A DNA stretch of 6,743 bases from Pseudomonadota bacterium (GTDB lineage Bacteria; Pseudomonadota; Alphaproteobacteria; Sphingomonadales; Sphingomonadaceae), in NCBI GenBank assembly GCA_030271565.1, contig JARXKR010000121.1, positions 1 to 6,743 of the forward strand, written 5' to 3'. Made by a program: the position numbers and the translations under genes. Under the pieces are notes generated by a model. It ran no database searches. It was not told where the DNA came from and saw nothing but the letters and a program-made list of their open reading frames with translations. Of the stretch, positions 1 to 6,442 are shown one piece after another; position 1 is the first letter of the stretch; every line of letters starts with the position of its first letter.

Positions 1-73
1 TCATACGGATCGCGACGGTCTGCGCGCTCTGCAGGAATCCCTTGGCGCGGTCGGTGAATTTTTCGAGGTTCAT
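1..73 (-). CDS. clpB: ClpB disaggregase, N-terminal fragment (runs off the left edge)
   Basis: Only the first 24 codons, plus one base, are in the window. The protein begins MNLEKFTDRAKGFLQ and continues SAQTVAIRM. From memory this matches the start of ClpB, the Hsp100 AAA+ disaggregase, in sphingomonads; this part begins the Clp N domain. ClpB is a cytoplasmic hexamer that works with DnaK/DnaJ/GrpE to pull proteins out of heat-induced aggregates. The start is supported by AGGAGG at 85-90, with an 11-nt spacer that is slightly long. A heat-shock-like promoter candidate lies just upstream. The gene shares a strand with the metalloprotease-like gene but is insulated from it by a strong terminator. 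ClpA or ClpC are alternatives, but their N-termini differ. Confidence 0.85.
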   Translation of the reverse strand, partial: MNLEKFTDRAKGFLQSAQTVAIRM

Positions 74-84
74 CGGTGTATCAG

Positions 85-90
85 CCTCCT
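85..90 (-). promoter_or_regulatory. Ribosome binding site of clpB
   Basis: The minus strand reads AGGAGG, a full anti-Shine-Dalgarno match, 11 nt before the ATG at 73. The spacer is longer than the usual 5-9 nt, but no other start codon lies closer in frame. Confidence 0.7.
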
Positions 91-100
91 GTTACACCAG

Positions 101-128
101 AGGTAGTGTGGCGTTTGAGCAACACAAG
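101..128 (-). promoter_or_regulatory. Candidate heat-shock (RpoH/sigma-32-type) promoter of clpB
   Basis: On the minus strand, CTTGTG (128-123) is followed after 16 nt by CTACCT (106-101). This resembles the alphaproteobacterial RpoH pattern of a CTTG -35 core and a CTATnT-like -10. It would start transcription roughly 20 nt before the clpB start codon, leaving room for the ribosome site. The -10 match is partial and the spacer is at the short end. The call rests partly on ClpB being a classic RpoH target. Confidence 0.4.
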
Positions 129-137
129 TGGTCGGCG

Positions 138-170
138 AAACAAAAAGGGCGACCCGCTGCCGGGCCGCCC
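138..170 (-). terminator. Rho-independent terminator of the metalloprotease-like gene
   Basis: Reading the minus strand, the stem GGGCGGCCCG (170-161), loop GCAG (160-157) and stem CGGGTCGCCC (156-147) form ten pairs with one G-U wobble. TTTTT (146-142) and then GTTT follow directly. The stem begins 24 nt past the stop codon at 195. It should separate transcription of this gene from clpB, whose promoter candidate begins about 10 nt further on. Confidence 0.9.
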
Positions 171-194
171 ATCCTGCTTACATTGGTGCGCGCC

Positions 195-1001
195 CTATTG
201 GCTAGTGCCAGGGCCTTCACCGATCGCCCAGAAGACGTGGGTGATCGTTTTTCCGCCTTGCCCATCCTGGCGTTCATAGGTGTCCGGGCGGCCCTGGCCA
301 TCGCGGTGCACTGGGCGGCCCCACGATGCCGGGGTATCGCCAATATCGGCGTGCGCCGAATTGCCCGGTGCGCTCGGCAGCGCAGCGGCGGCATCGAGGT
401 GGTTGTAGATATCGCTCAGCATCGAATAATCGTGCGCGTTGGGATGCTGGTTCGAGGCTGGCAGGTTGGTGTAATCCATGCAGGTGTTGAGGTTGGGATT
501 GTCAAACACCACATCCTGATGGTCGAGGCCGTAGTCATGCCCGATTTCCTGGCAGGTCACCATCGCCCGCCACTCCGGAGTGTTGTATTGCGCGGTGTTG
601 AAATAGGTATCGTTCAGCTTGGTTGTGCCCTGCGAAATGTGCCCAGCCGAGAGCGAAATGCTGGCAAGGCCGAGCCAGCCTGTGCGGCCATAGCTCGCGT
701 TGCAAACTTGAATCGTCCCAGCCACAGCCCTGCAGGTCTTGGGACTGATGGTGCCAGCCACGACCGGCGACTGGATCACGTTGGAGACATTCCAGTCGGC
801 AATCGCAGTATCGAATGCGCTTTGCCACGTAGCGGTGACGTTATCGCCAACGGGAATCGCGAGTTCGGCATTGGTCGTGCGCTTCCAGTGATAACCGCCC
901 CACGAGTGGGTCGCCATGACCGGAGCAGCAATCATCGCTGCGGGAATCGCTATAGCCGTACAGATGGCAAGGCGGCGGTGCATGAGTGACTTGAATTTCA
1001 T
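195..1001 (-). CDS. Exported metzincin-like protein (M10-type fold signature) with QExGH in place of HExGH
   Basis: The protein has 268 residues. Residues 1-30 look like a Sec signal peptide: basic MHRR, then hydrophobic LAICTAIAIP, with likely cleavage after VMA. The mature part carries QEIGHDYGLDH at residues 151-161, matching the metzincin zinc motif HExxHxxGxxH except that Gln replaces the first His. A Met-turn-like CMDY follows at 174-177. H155, H161, general base E152, the motif glycine and the Met-turn are intact. The four mature cysteines (C90, C100, C150, C174) could form two disulfides, as expected for a secreted protein. The C-terminal part after about residue 225 (WGRPV, then THVFWA) resembles the tail I remember in uncharacterised bacterial relatives. 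The start at 1001 is chosen because GGAGGA sits 7 nt upstream; a GTG at 1040 would extend the frame through that ribosome site and put 13 residues before the signal peptide. Substrate and activity are unknown. The fold is fairly sure, the catalysis is not. Confidence 0.8.
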   Translation of the reverse strand: MKFKSLMHRRLAICTAIAIPAAMIAAPVMATHSWGGYHWKRTTNAELAIPVGDNVTATWQSAFDTAIADWNVSNVIQSPVVAGTISPKTCRAVAGTIQVCNASYGRTGWLGLASISLSAGHISQGTTKLNDTYFNTAQYNTPEWRAMVTCQEIGHDYGLDHQDVVFDNPNLNTCMDYTNLPASNQHPNAHDYSMLSDIYNHLDAAAALPSAPGNSAHADIGDTPASWGRPVHRDGQGRPDTYERQDGQGGKTITHVFWAIGEGPGTSQ

Positions 1002-1008
1002 TGTTACG

Positions 1009-1015
1009 TCCTCCC
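1009..1015 (-). promoter_or_regulatory. Ribosome binding site that fixes the metalloprotease-like start
   Basis: The minus strand reads GGGAGGA, 7 nt before the ATG at 1001. It lies inside the longer frame that opens with GTG at 1040, so it argues for the shorter protein that begins MKFKSLMHRR with a clean signal peptide. Confidence 0.75.
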
Positions 1016-1036
1016 TATAATTTGGCACAGTAACTT

Positions 1037-1052
1037 TCACTAGATCTCACTA
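1037..1052. repeat. Exact direct repeat TCACTA-GATC-TCACTA
   Basis: Two identical 6-bp copies (1037-1042 and 1047-1052) are spaced exactly 10 bp apart, one helical turn. Nearby, CAGTG occurs at 1072-1076 and again at 1081-1085 with a 9-bp period. The arrangement lies 36-85 bp before the metalloprotease-like start codon, a typical place for a regulator site. The words are short, so chance is a real alternative. Confidence 0.35.
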
Positions 1053-1221
1053 AGCAAGCAATAAACATACTCAGTGTGTGCAGTGACTACCGCCCCAACG
1101 ACGGATGGTCGAAGACTGTCGCAACTGCGGGTTGGCCGCAAGATTTATCTGGCCTTAACTGTGATTTTGCTGTGGACTTGAGGTCTGCAATGGCGGCTTG
1201 GAAATGTCAGGCGGATTTGGC

Positions 1222-1227
1222 GGGGAG
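1222..1227 (+). promoter_or_regulatory. Ribosome binding site that fixes the acylase start
   Basis: GGGGAG lies 9 nt before the ATG at 1237. The earlier in-frame starts, TTG 1198 and ATG 1204, have no comparable site. They would also add polar residues before the N-terminal hydrophobic segment. Confidence 0.65.
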
Positions 1228-1236
1228 AGATTTTCA

Positions 1237-3444
1237 ATGACGCGAAGCTGGCTCGTCCAGGCAGGCTGGTCTTTGCTGGCCTTGGTGCTCGTACTGTTCG
1301 TAGCACTGGCCAGTTGGGAGCCCTTCTTCGCCGAGCAGCCCGGCTCGCCCCCACCGCAGCGCGCCTACACGGCAGACATTTCGCGTGACGAATTCGGCGT
1401 TCCGCATATCCACGGCAAGACCGATCCGGATGTCGCCTTCGGGGTCGCTTACGCGCACGCCGAAGACGATTTCTCGACCTTGCAGGATGTCGTCGCGATG
1501 ACCCGCGGACGCTATGGCGCGATTGCCGGGCAAGACGGCGCAGGGGTCGATTTCGCCTACCACTGGCTCGGCGCGCGCCAGACCGCACACAACCATTACG
1601 GCGAACTTCCGACCGACGTGCGCGGTGTGCTGGATGCCTATGCCAGCGGGCTCAACCGCTTCGCCGCGCTGCATCCCGGCGAGGTCAAACTGGCGCGGCT
1701 GTTCCCGGTCAACGGCGAGGATATCGCCACCGGGTTTGCCTTGCGCCAGCCGTTCTTCTTCGGGCTCGACCGGGTGCTCGGCCCGCTCGCCAAGGGTGAA
1801 GCCATGCTGCCCGAACACGGCCCGAGCCTGACCGGCGCGCCCCTGCCCGATGCGGCGAGCGGCGGCGGCGATCGGCTTGTCCCCGAACCAGCCATGCCGT
1901 TGCCATTGCCAATGGGTGCGGTCGCGGAAAATTCCGGGTCCAACGTCTTTGCCATCAGCCCGACGCGCGCCGGCGACGGGGTGACGCGGCTGTTCTCGAA
2001 TAGCCACCAGCCCTACCGCGGCGGGGTCGCGTGGTACGAGCTCGAGATCGACAGCGACAGCGGCTGGCACTTCGCCGGGGCAACCTTTCCCGGCTCACCC
2101 TATCCGTTCCTCGGCCACAACGAGAACCTGGGCTGGACCAACGCGGTCAACCGCGCCGACCTGATCGACGTCTACAAGCTGGAGGTGGACGCCGATGCCA
2201 GTCACTACAAGCTCGACGGGCAGTGGCGGACGCTGGAGAAACATCGCGTCTGGCTGCCGGTGCGGTTCGGTCCGCTGGTCCTGCCGATCCCGCGCGACGT
2301 GTGGCGCGCCGCGCAAGGCCCGGCACTGGTCACCCCGCGCGGGGCCTTTGCGGTGCGCTACGCCGGGATCGACAATATCCAGAGCCTCGAGCAATATTAC
2401 CGCATCACCAAGGCGCAGGATTTTGCCCAGTGGCAGTCCGCGATGGCGCTGCAGGGCGTGCCCGCGACCAATTTCATCTACGCCGACAAGGCCGGCAACA
2501 TCGGCGATTGGTACAACGCCGAAATTCCCGAGCGCAAGGTGGGGCCAGATTGGCGGCACGAAGTCAGTGGCACCGATTCGAGCCTGATCTGGCAGCGGCC
2601 GATCCCGTTCGCCTCCTACCCGCATTTGATCAACCCGGCATCGGGCTTCCTGTTCAATTCGAACAATACACCCTTGGTCGCGGCGGGCCCGGGCAGCGAG
2701 CTCAGCCCGGCGATGATCCCGGCGATCTGGGGGGTCGAAACCGATATGACCAACCGCGCCCGCCGAGCAGTCAGGCTGCTGGCCGAGCCGGGCCCGATTT
2801 CTCGCGACCGGCTGCTCGCGATCAAGTTCGATACCGGTTACGAGCGCGCTGGGTACGTCGCCTATATGCTGGACGGCATCGCCAAGCTCGACTTGCGCGG
2901 CGATCCGCAGCTGGCCAAGGCGCAGGCTTTGATGGCGGGATGGGATCTCATGGCCGACGGCAAGGGTCCAGCCGATGCGCTGGCAGTGATGGTGCTCGAA
3001 GAGGCAATGTCGGCGAGCTACGGGCTGCGTCCGATGCCCGATCCCAAGGCCGAACTGGCCAAGGCGGCGGGGCATCTGATCAAATATTTCGGCCGGCTCG
3101 ATCCCCCGCTCGGCGATGTCATTCGCATTCGCCAAAGCAACGTCGACCTTCCCGACGACGGCGGCGGCGACACGCTGCGCGCGGCAACATCGTGGAACGT
3201 CGATCCCGACGGGCGGCTGTCGATCAAGCACGGCGACAGCTTCGTCATGCTGATCGAATGGGGCAAGGACGGCACGGTTCTTTCCGAATCGGTCCAGCCG
3301 TATGGCGCCGCAACCACTCGCAAAAATGACCCGCATTATGCCGATCAGGCCGCGCTGTTCGTAGCGCACAAGTTAAAGCCGGTATGGTTCACCCGCGCCG
3401 ATGTCGCCGCACATGCGGTTCGTCGAGAAACGGTGTCGAATTGA
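1237..3444 (+). CDS. Penicillin acylase family (S45) Ntn hydrolase, PvdQ / acyl-homoserine-lactone acylase-like
   Basis: The protein has 735 residues, within the family's usual size. Residues 10-25 form a hydrophobic export segment with possible cleavage after ALA (23-25), so it likely acts in the periplasm. DEFGVPHI (51-58) and AYAHAEDDF (71-79) are typical of the alpha chain. A Pro/Gly-rich spacer of about residues 190-234 leads to GSN, where S235 should become the N-terminal nucleophile of the beta chain after autocleavage. Counting S235 as beta-1, H257 is beta-23 and V304 is beta-70, the spacing known for PvdQ. N474, in FNSNN, falls at beta-240 and aligns with the catalytic Asn of penicillin G acylase. 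The C-terminus carries the family's HGDSF, then NDPHYADQ. Known members hydrolyse amide-linked acyl chains from beta-lactams, N-acyl homoserine lactones or lipopeptides such as aculeacin and pyoverdine precursors. The substrate here cannot be read from sequence. The M16 lipoprotein gene follows 49 bp later. Confidence 0.9.
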   Translation: MTRSWLVQAGWSLLALVLVLFVALASWEPFFAEQPGSPPPQRAYTADISRDEFGVPHIHGKTDPDVAFGVAYAHAEDDFSTLQDVVAMTRGRYGAIAGQDGAGVDFAYHWLGARQTAHNHYGELPTDVRGVLDAYASGLNRFAALHPGEVKLARLFPVNGEDIATGFALRQPFFFGLDRVLGPLAKGEAMLPEHGPSLTGAPLPDAASGGGDRLVPEPAMPLPLPMGAVAENSGSNVFAISPTRAGDGVTRLFSNSHQPYRGGVAWYELEIDSDSGWHFAGATFPGSPYPFLGHNENLGWTNAVNRADLIDVYKLEVDADASHYKLDGQWRTLEKHRVWLPVRFGPLVLPIPRDVWRAAQGPALVTPRGAFAVRYAGIDNIQSLEQYYRITKAQDFAQWQSAMALQGVPATNFIYADKAGNIGDWYNAEIPERKVGPDWRHEVSGTDSSLIWQRPIPFASYPHLINPASGFLFNSNNTPLVAAGPGSELSPAMIPAIWGVETDMTNRARRAVRLLAEPGPISRDRLLAIKFDTGYERAGYVAYMLDGIAKLDLRGDPQLAKAQALMAGWDLMADGKGPADALAVMVLEEAMSASYGLRPMPDPKAELAKAAGHLIKYFGRLDPPLGDVIRIRQSNVDLPDDGGGDTLRAATSWNVDPDGRLSIKHGDSFVMLIEWGKDGTVLSESVQPYGAATTRKNDPHYADQAALFVAHKLKPVWFTRADVAAHAVRRETVSN

Positions 3445-3478
3445 GCGCGCGCACCGGATAGTCGGGGACAAATTGAAC

Positions 3479-3484
3479 AGAGGG
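3479..3484 (+). promoter_or_regulatory. Ribosome binding site that supports the M16 lipoprotein start
   Basis: AGAGGG lies 9 nt before the ATG at 3494. The frame stays open back to an ATG at 3401 inside the acylase gene. Starting there would put 31 mostly charged residues before the lipoprotein signal peptide, so 3494 is preferred. Confidence 0.55.
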
Positions 3485-3493
3485 TTACCATCC

Positions 3494-6406
3494 ATGCGCC
3501 GCTTCATGTCCGCCTCGCTGCTCGCGATTGCTTTGTCCGCCTGCGCCACCGCACCTGTCGCGCAAGTCGCCTCAGCACCGCCTGCTGCGATGCCGGTTGC
3601 ACCCAACCCTGTCGCCCAGCCCGCACCGCTCAGCCAGCTCGTCCAGACGGTCGACATTCCCTACGAGCGGTTCACCCTCAACAACGGCCTGCAGGTCATC
3701 ACCCACACCGACCGCAAGGCGCCGATCGTCGGGGTGACGATCTACTACCGGGTCGGTTCGAAGAGCGAACCCAAGGGCCGCACCGGCTTCGCGCACTTGT
3801 TCGAACACCTGATGTTTGGCGGAAGCGAGAACGTTGCCAATTTCGATATCCCGCTCGAAGGCGCCGGATCGACCAGCACAAATGGTTCAACCTGGTATGA
3901 CCGGACGAACTACGTCGAAACCGTGCCCACTGGCGCGCTCGACCTGGCGCTGTTCATGGAAAGCGACCGAATGGGCCACCTGCTCGGCGCGGTTACCCAG
4001 GACAAACTCGATAAGCAGCGCGGGGTGGTCCAGAATGAAAAGCGCCAGGGCGACAATGAGCCTTATGGGCTGGTCGAATATGCCATCGGCGAAGGGCTGT
4101 TTCCGGTCGGCCATCCCTATCACCACGCCACCATCGGTTCGATGAGCGACCTCAACGCCGCCAGCATCAAGGATGTCCGCGACTGGTTTACCGGCCACTA
4201 TGCTCCCAACAATGTCGTGCTGGTGCTGTCGGGCGATATCGATGCGGCCACCGCCAAGCCGCTGGTCGAGAAATGGTTCGGCTCCATCCCGCGCGGCCCC
4301 GAAGTGCGCAAGGTTGCCGCCGGACCGGTCACCCTGCCCGCGCCGGTCCACCGCGAGATGAAGGACCAGGTGCCGCAGACCAAGATCTACCGGGTATGGT
4401 CCGGCCCAAGCACCAACGATCCCGACGCCCCGGCGCTCGACCTCGGCATGCGCGTACTGGGCGGGCTGGCGAGTTCGCGGCTCGACAACGATCTGGTCAA
4501 GGGCCGCCAGCTCGCCACTTCGGTTTCGGCCGATGTCCAGCAGTTCGAGCAGGTCAGCTTCATCCAGGTCGAGATGGAGGTAAAGGACGGCGTCGACGTG
4601 CATGTGGCCGAAGCCGCGCTTGACGAAGACATCGCCAAGATGATGGCCGAAGGACCAACCACCGACGAACTGCAGCGCGCCGCGACCAGCGCGGTTTCGG
4701 CGCAGATCAACAGCCTCGAACAAGTTGGCGGGTTCTCGGGCAAAGGCGCGCAGCTTGCCGAAGGGCTGCTCTATTCGGGCGATCCCGGGCAGTACAAGAA
4801 GGACCTAGTCCGCGTCGCCAGCCTGACCGCGCCCGAGGTCAAGGATGCACTCGGCCGGTGGCTCTCGCGCCCGGTTTATGCCCTCACCGTCAGCCCCGGT
4901 ACGCGCACCGAAAGGGGCGAGGCTTTGGGCGGCTGGGGCGATGAAGCGACCAGCACGCCGCCGCGCCCGGATACCAAGAAGCCCGCACCCAGGCTGGCGA
5001 CCGGGCCAAAACGCACCGCCCCGCCGGTCGCGCCGGTCGGCGATCTCGCTTTCCCGGCAATCGAGCGGACCACGCTGTCGAACGGCATTCCGGTTGCACT
5101 GGCGCGGCGCACCGCAGTGCCGACGGTGCTGGTCAACCTGAGCTTCGACGCGGGCTATGCTGCCGATGCGCAGGACGGCCCCGGTACCCAGTCGCTGATG
5201 CTCGGCCTGCTCGACGAAGGCACCCAAAGCCTGAACGGAATCCAGGTCGCCGAGCAGCAGGAACGGCTCGGGGCACGGCTTTCGGCCGGAGCCGGGCTCG
5301 ATACCTCAAGCGTGCAATTGAACGCGCTGACCGCCAATCTCCAACCTTCGCTCGATCTGCTCGCCGAAGTGGTGCGCCGCCCGGCTTATCGCAACGAAGA
5401 TGTGGCGCGGGTGCGCGACCAGCAGCTCGCCGACATCGCCCAATCGAACGCCAGCCCGCGCGCACTGGCCACCCGGCAACTTAATCCGCTGCTGTTCGGC
5501 GCAAACCATCCTTACGGCCAGCCGGGCGACGGACTGGGCGATGCCAGGTCGGTCGCGGCGCTCACCCCGGCCGCGCTGCGTGGTGCCCATGACAAGTGGC
5601 TGCGGCCCGATGCGATGACCATCACCGTGGTCGGCGACATCACGATGGATCAGCTGAGGCCAATGCTCGAGGCGAGCTTCGGCGATTGGCGCGCCCCTGC
5701 CGGGCCGAGGCCGATCAAACTGCTCGACGCGGAGATCCCCGCGCCAAAGCCCCGGATCGTGCTGATCGACCGGCCCAATTCGCCGCAATCGGTGATCGTC
5801 GCGGGCCGGGTGCTGCCACTGACCGGGCGCGACCAGAACCAGGAAGCGCTCGATCTTGCCAACGAGGTACTCGGCAACGGCTTCCTCAGCCGGCTCAACA
5901 TGGACCTGCGTGAGGACAAGAGTTGGTCTTACGGGGTGGGCAGCGCGGTCCGCAGCCCCAAGGGTCCGCGCACCTTGATGTTGCTTGCGCCGGTCCAGGC
6001 CGACCGCACCGGAGATTCGATTGCGCTGCTGATCGCCGACATGCAGCTGTTCCCGGCCAAACGCGGGGTTGAACCAGTCGAGCTCGGGCGGGTCACCGAC
6101 GGTAACATCCGCGGGCTGCCCAACCGGTTTGAGACCAACGGCCAGGTGCTCGGCGCGATCCTCTCGAACCAGTTGCTCGGGCGGCCCGACGATTACTACG
6201 CCAAACTGCCGACGCGCTATCGCCGCATCGACGCAAAGGCGATCAACGCCGCGGCCGGCAGTTACCTGCAACCCGCCGGCCTGGTCTTCATCGTGGTCGG
6301 CGACCGCAAGGTGGTCGAACCGCAGCTCAAGAAGCTGGGCCTGCCGATCGAGATCCCCAAATCGGACTCTGGCCCCGTTGACAGCGCCGCGCCAAACAGC
6401 GAGTGA
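3494..6406 (+). CDS. M16 family zinc metallopeptidase, two-half single-chain lipoprotein
   Basis: The protein has 970 residues. The N-terminus MRRFMSASLLAIALSAC is a lipoprotein signal with lipobox LSAC (C17). Residue +2 is Ala, not Asp, which favours sorting to the outer membrane. A Pro/Ala-rich stretch (18-46) follows as a tether. The first M16 unit begins near residue 55 and has the inverted zinc motif HLFEH (101-105), with the third ligand E182 in NEKRQ. This fits HxxEH-x76-E exactly. After a Pro-rich linker (about 470-515), a second M16 unit starts near 520. Its metal site is lost: the HxxEH positions align with S567, L570 and G571. It keeps the R800/Y813 pair of the substrate-binding C-half. 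One active and one inactive half closing on short peptides is the usual pitrilysin/PqqL plan. It probably degrades or processes peptides in the periplasm. It follows the acylase after 49 bp with no terminator, and a small gene follows 36 bp later. The specific substrate is unknown. Confidence 0.93.
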   Translation: MRRFMSASLLAIALSACATAPVAQVASAPPAAMPVAPNPVAQPAPLSQLVQTVDIPYERFTLNNGLQVITHTDRKAPIVGVTIYYRVGSKSEPKGRTGFAHLFEHLMFGGSENVANFDIPLEGAGSTSTNGSTWYDRTNYVETVPTGALDLALFMESDRMGHLLGAVTQDKLDKQRGVVQNEKRQGDNEPYGLVEYAIGEGLFPVGHPYHHATIGSMSDLNAASIKDVRDWFTGHYAPNNVVLVLSGDIDAATAKPLVEKWFGSIPRGPEVRKVAAGPVTLPAPVHREMKDQVPQTKIYRVWSGPSTNDPDAPALDLGMRVLGGLASSRLDNDLVKGRQLATSVSADVQQFEQVSFIQVEMEVKDGVDVHVAEAALDEDIAKMMAEGPTTDELQRAATSAVSAQINSLEQVGGFSGKGAQLAEGLLYSGDPGQYKKDLVRVASLTAPEVKDALGRWLSRPVYALTVSPGTRTERGEALGGWGDEATSTPPRPDTKKPAPRLATGPKRTAPPVAPVGDLAFPAIERTTLSNGIPVALARRTAVPTVLVNLSFDAGYAADAQDGPGTQSLMLGLLDEGTQSLNGIQVAEQQERLGARLSAGAGLDTSSVQLNALTANLQPSLDLLAEVVRRPAYRNEDVARVRDQQLADIAQSNASPRALATRQLNPLLFGANHPYGQPGDGLGDARSVAALTPAALRGAHDKWLRPDAMTITVVGDITMDQLRPMLEASFGDWRAPAGPRPIKLLDAEIPAPKPRIVLIDRPNSPQSVIVAGRVLPLTGRDQNQEALDLANEVLGNGFLSRLNMDLREDKSWSYGVGSAVRSPKGPRTLMLLAPVQADRTGDSIALLIADMQLFPAKRGVEPVELGRVTDGNIRGLPNRFETNGQVLGAILSNQLLGRPDDYYAKLPTRYRRIDAKAINAAAGSYLQPAGLVFIVVGDRKVVEPQLKKLGLPIEIPKSDSGPVDSAAPNSE

Positions 6407-6430
6407 GAGTGCACTATTTACCTCGATGTA

Positions 6431-6435
6431 AGGAG
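6431..6435 (+). promoter_or_regulatory. Ribosome binding site of the small repeat protein
   Basis: AGGAG, continuing as a GA run, lies 7 nt before the ATG at 6443. It is one of the best sites in the window and supports real and possibly high translation of the short gene. Confidence 0.75.
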
Positions 6436-6442
6436 AGAGAGA

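Larger units (their letters stand above)
1002..1236. other. Divergent intergenic region with no confident promoter
   Basis: These 235 bp lie between the start codons of the minus-strand metalloprotease-like gene and the plus-strand acylase, so both genes must start transcription here. The left half (about 1015-1075) is AT-richer than its surroundings. I found no convincing -35/-10 pair on either strand. The best plus-strand pair, TTGGCC (1132-1137) and TTAACT (1155-1160) with a 17-nt spacer, is weak. Repeated CACT/AGTG words cluster near the metalloprotease-like side. No RNA gene or small ORF stands out. Confidence 0.5.

Noticed and set aside
42..989. A 315-codon open frame on the plus strand across the metalloprotease-like gene
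   Set aside because: It lies antisense to a gene with signal peptide, zinc-like motif and terminator. Its translation is low-complexity Arg/Ala/Val/Gly without recognisable domains, as expected for a frame shadow in GC-rich DNA.
1015..1020. TTATAG on the minus strand as a -10 box for the metalloprotease-like gene
   Set aside because: Transcription from it would start near 1008, downstream of the ribosome site at 1009-1015, giving a leader without its Shine-Dalgarno sequence.
2031..3329. A long plus-strand frame overlapping the acylase in another phase
   Set aside because: The product is dominated by Arg, Gln and Ala with no motif, while the acylase frame over the same bases carries the catalytic residues and family C-terminus.
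2095..3369. A 424-codon open frame on the minus strand inside the acylase gene
   Set aside because: It is entirely antisense to conserved acylase sequence. The protein shows no motif and mirrors codon bias of the real strand; no ribosome site or promoter was seen.
3401..3493. Upstream extension of the M16 frame to an ATG at 3401
   Set aside because: It would overlap the acylase gene and place a charged 31-residue stretch before a clear lipoprotein signal peptide. The ATG at 3494 has its own ribosome site.
5306..6271. A 321-codon open frame on the minus strand inside the M16 gene
   Set aside because: It is antisense to the conserved second M16 unit and has Arg/Gly/Val-rich shadow composition with no domain.
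6378..6383. Perfect TTGACA -35 hexamer before the small 99-residue gene
   Set aside because: It lies inside the M16 coding sequence (codons for Val-Asp-Ser). No acceptable -10 occurs 16-18 nt downstream; the nearest TA-rich word is about 31 nt away.
6418..6431. Possible hairpin TTAC-CTCGAT-GTAA between the M16 gene and the small gene
   Set aside because: It has only four pairs, which are AT-rich, and no T tract follows. It also runs into the ribosome site, so it is not a terminator and probably not structured.
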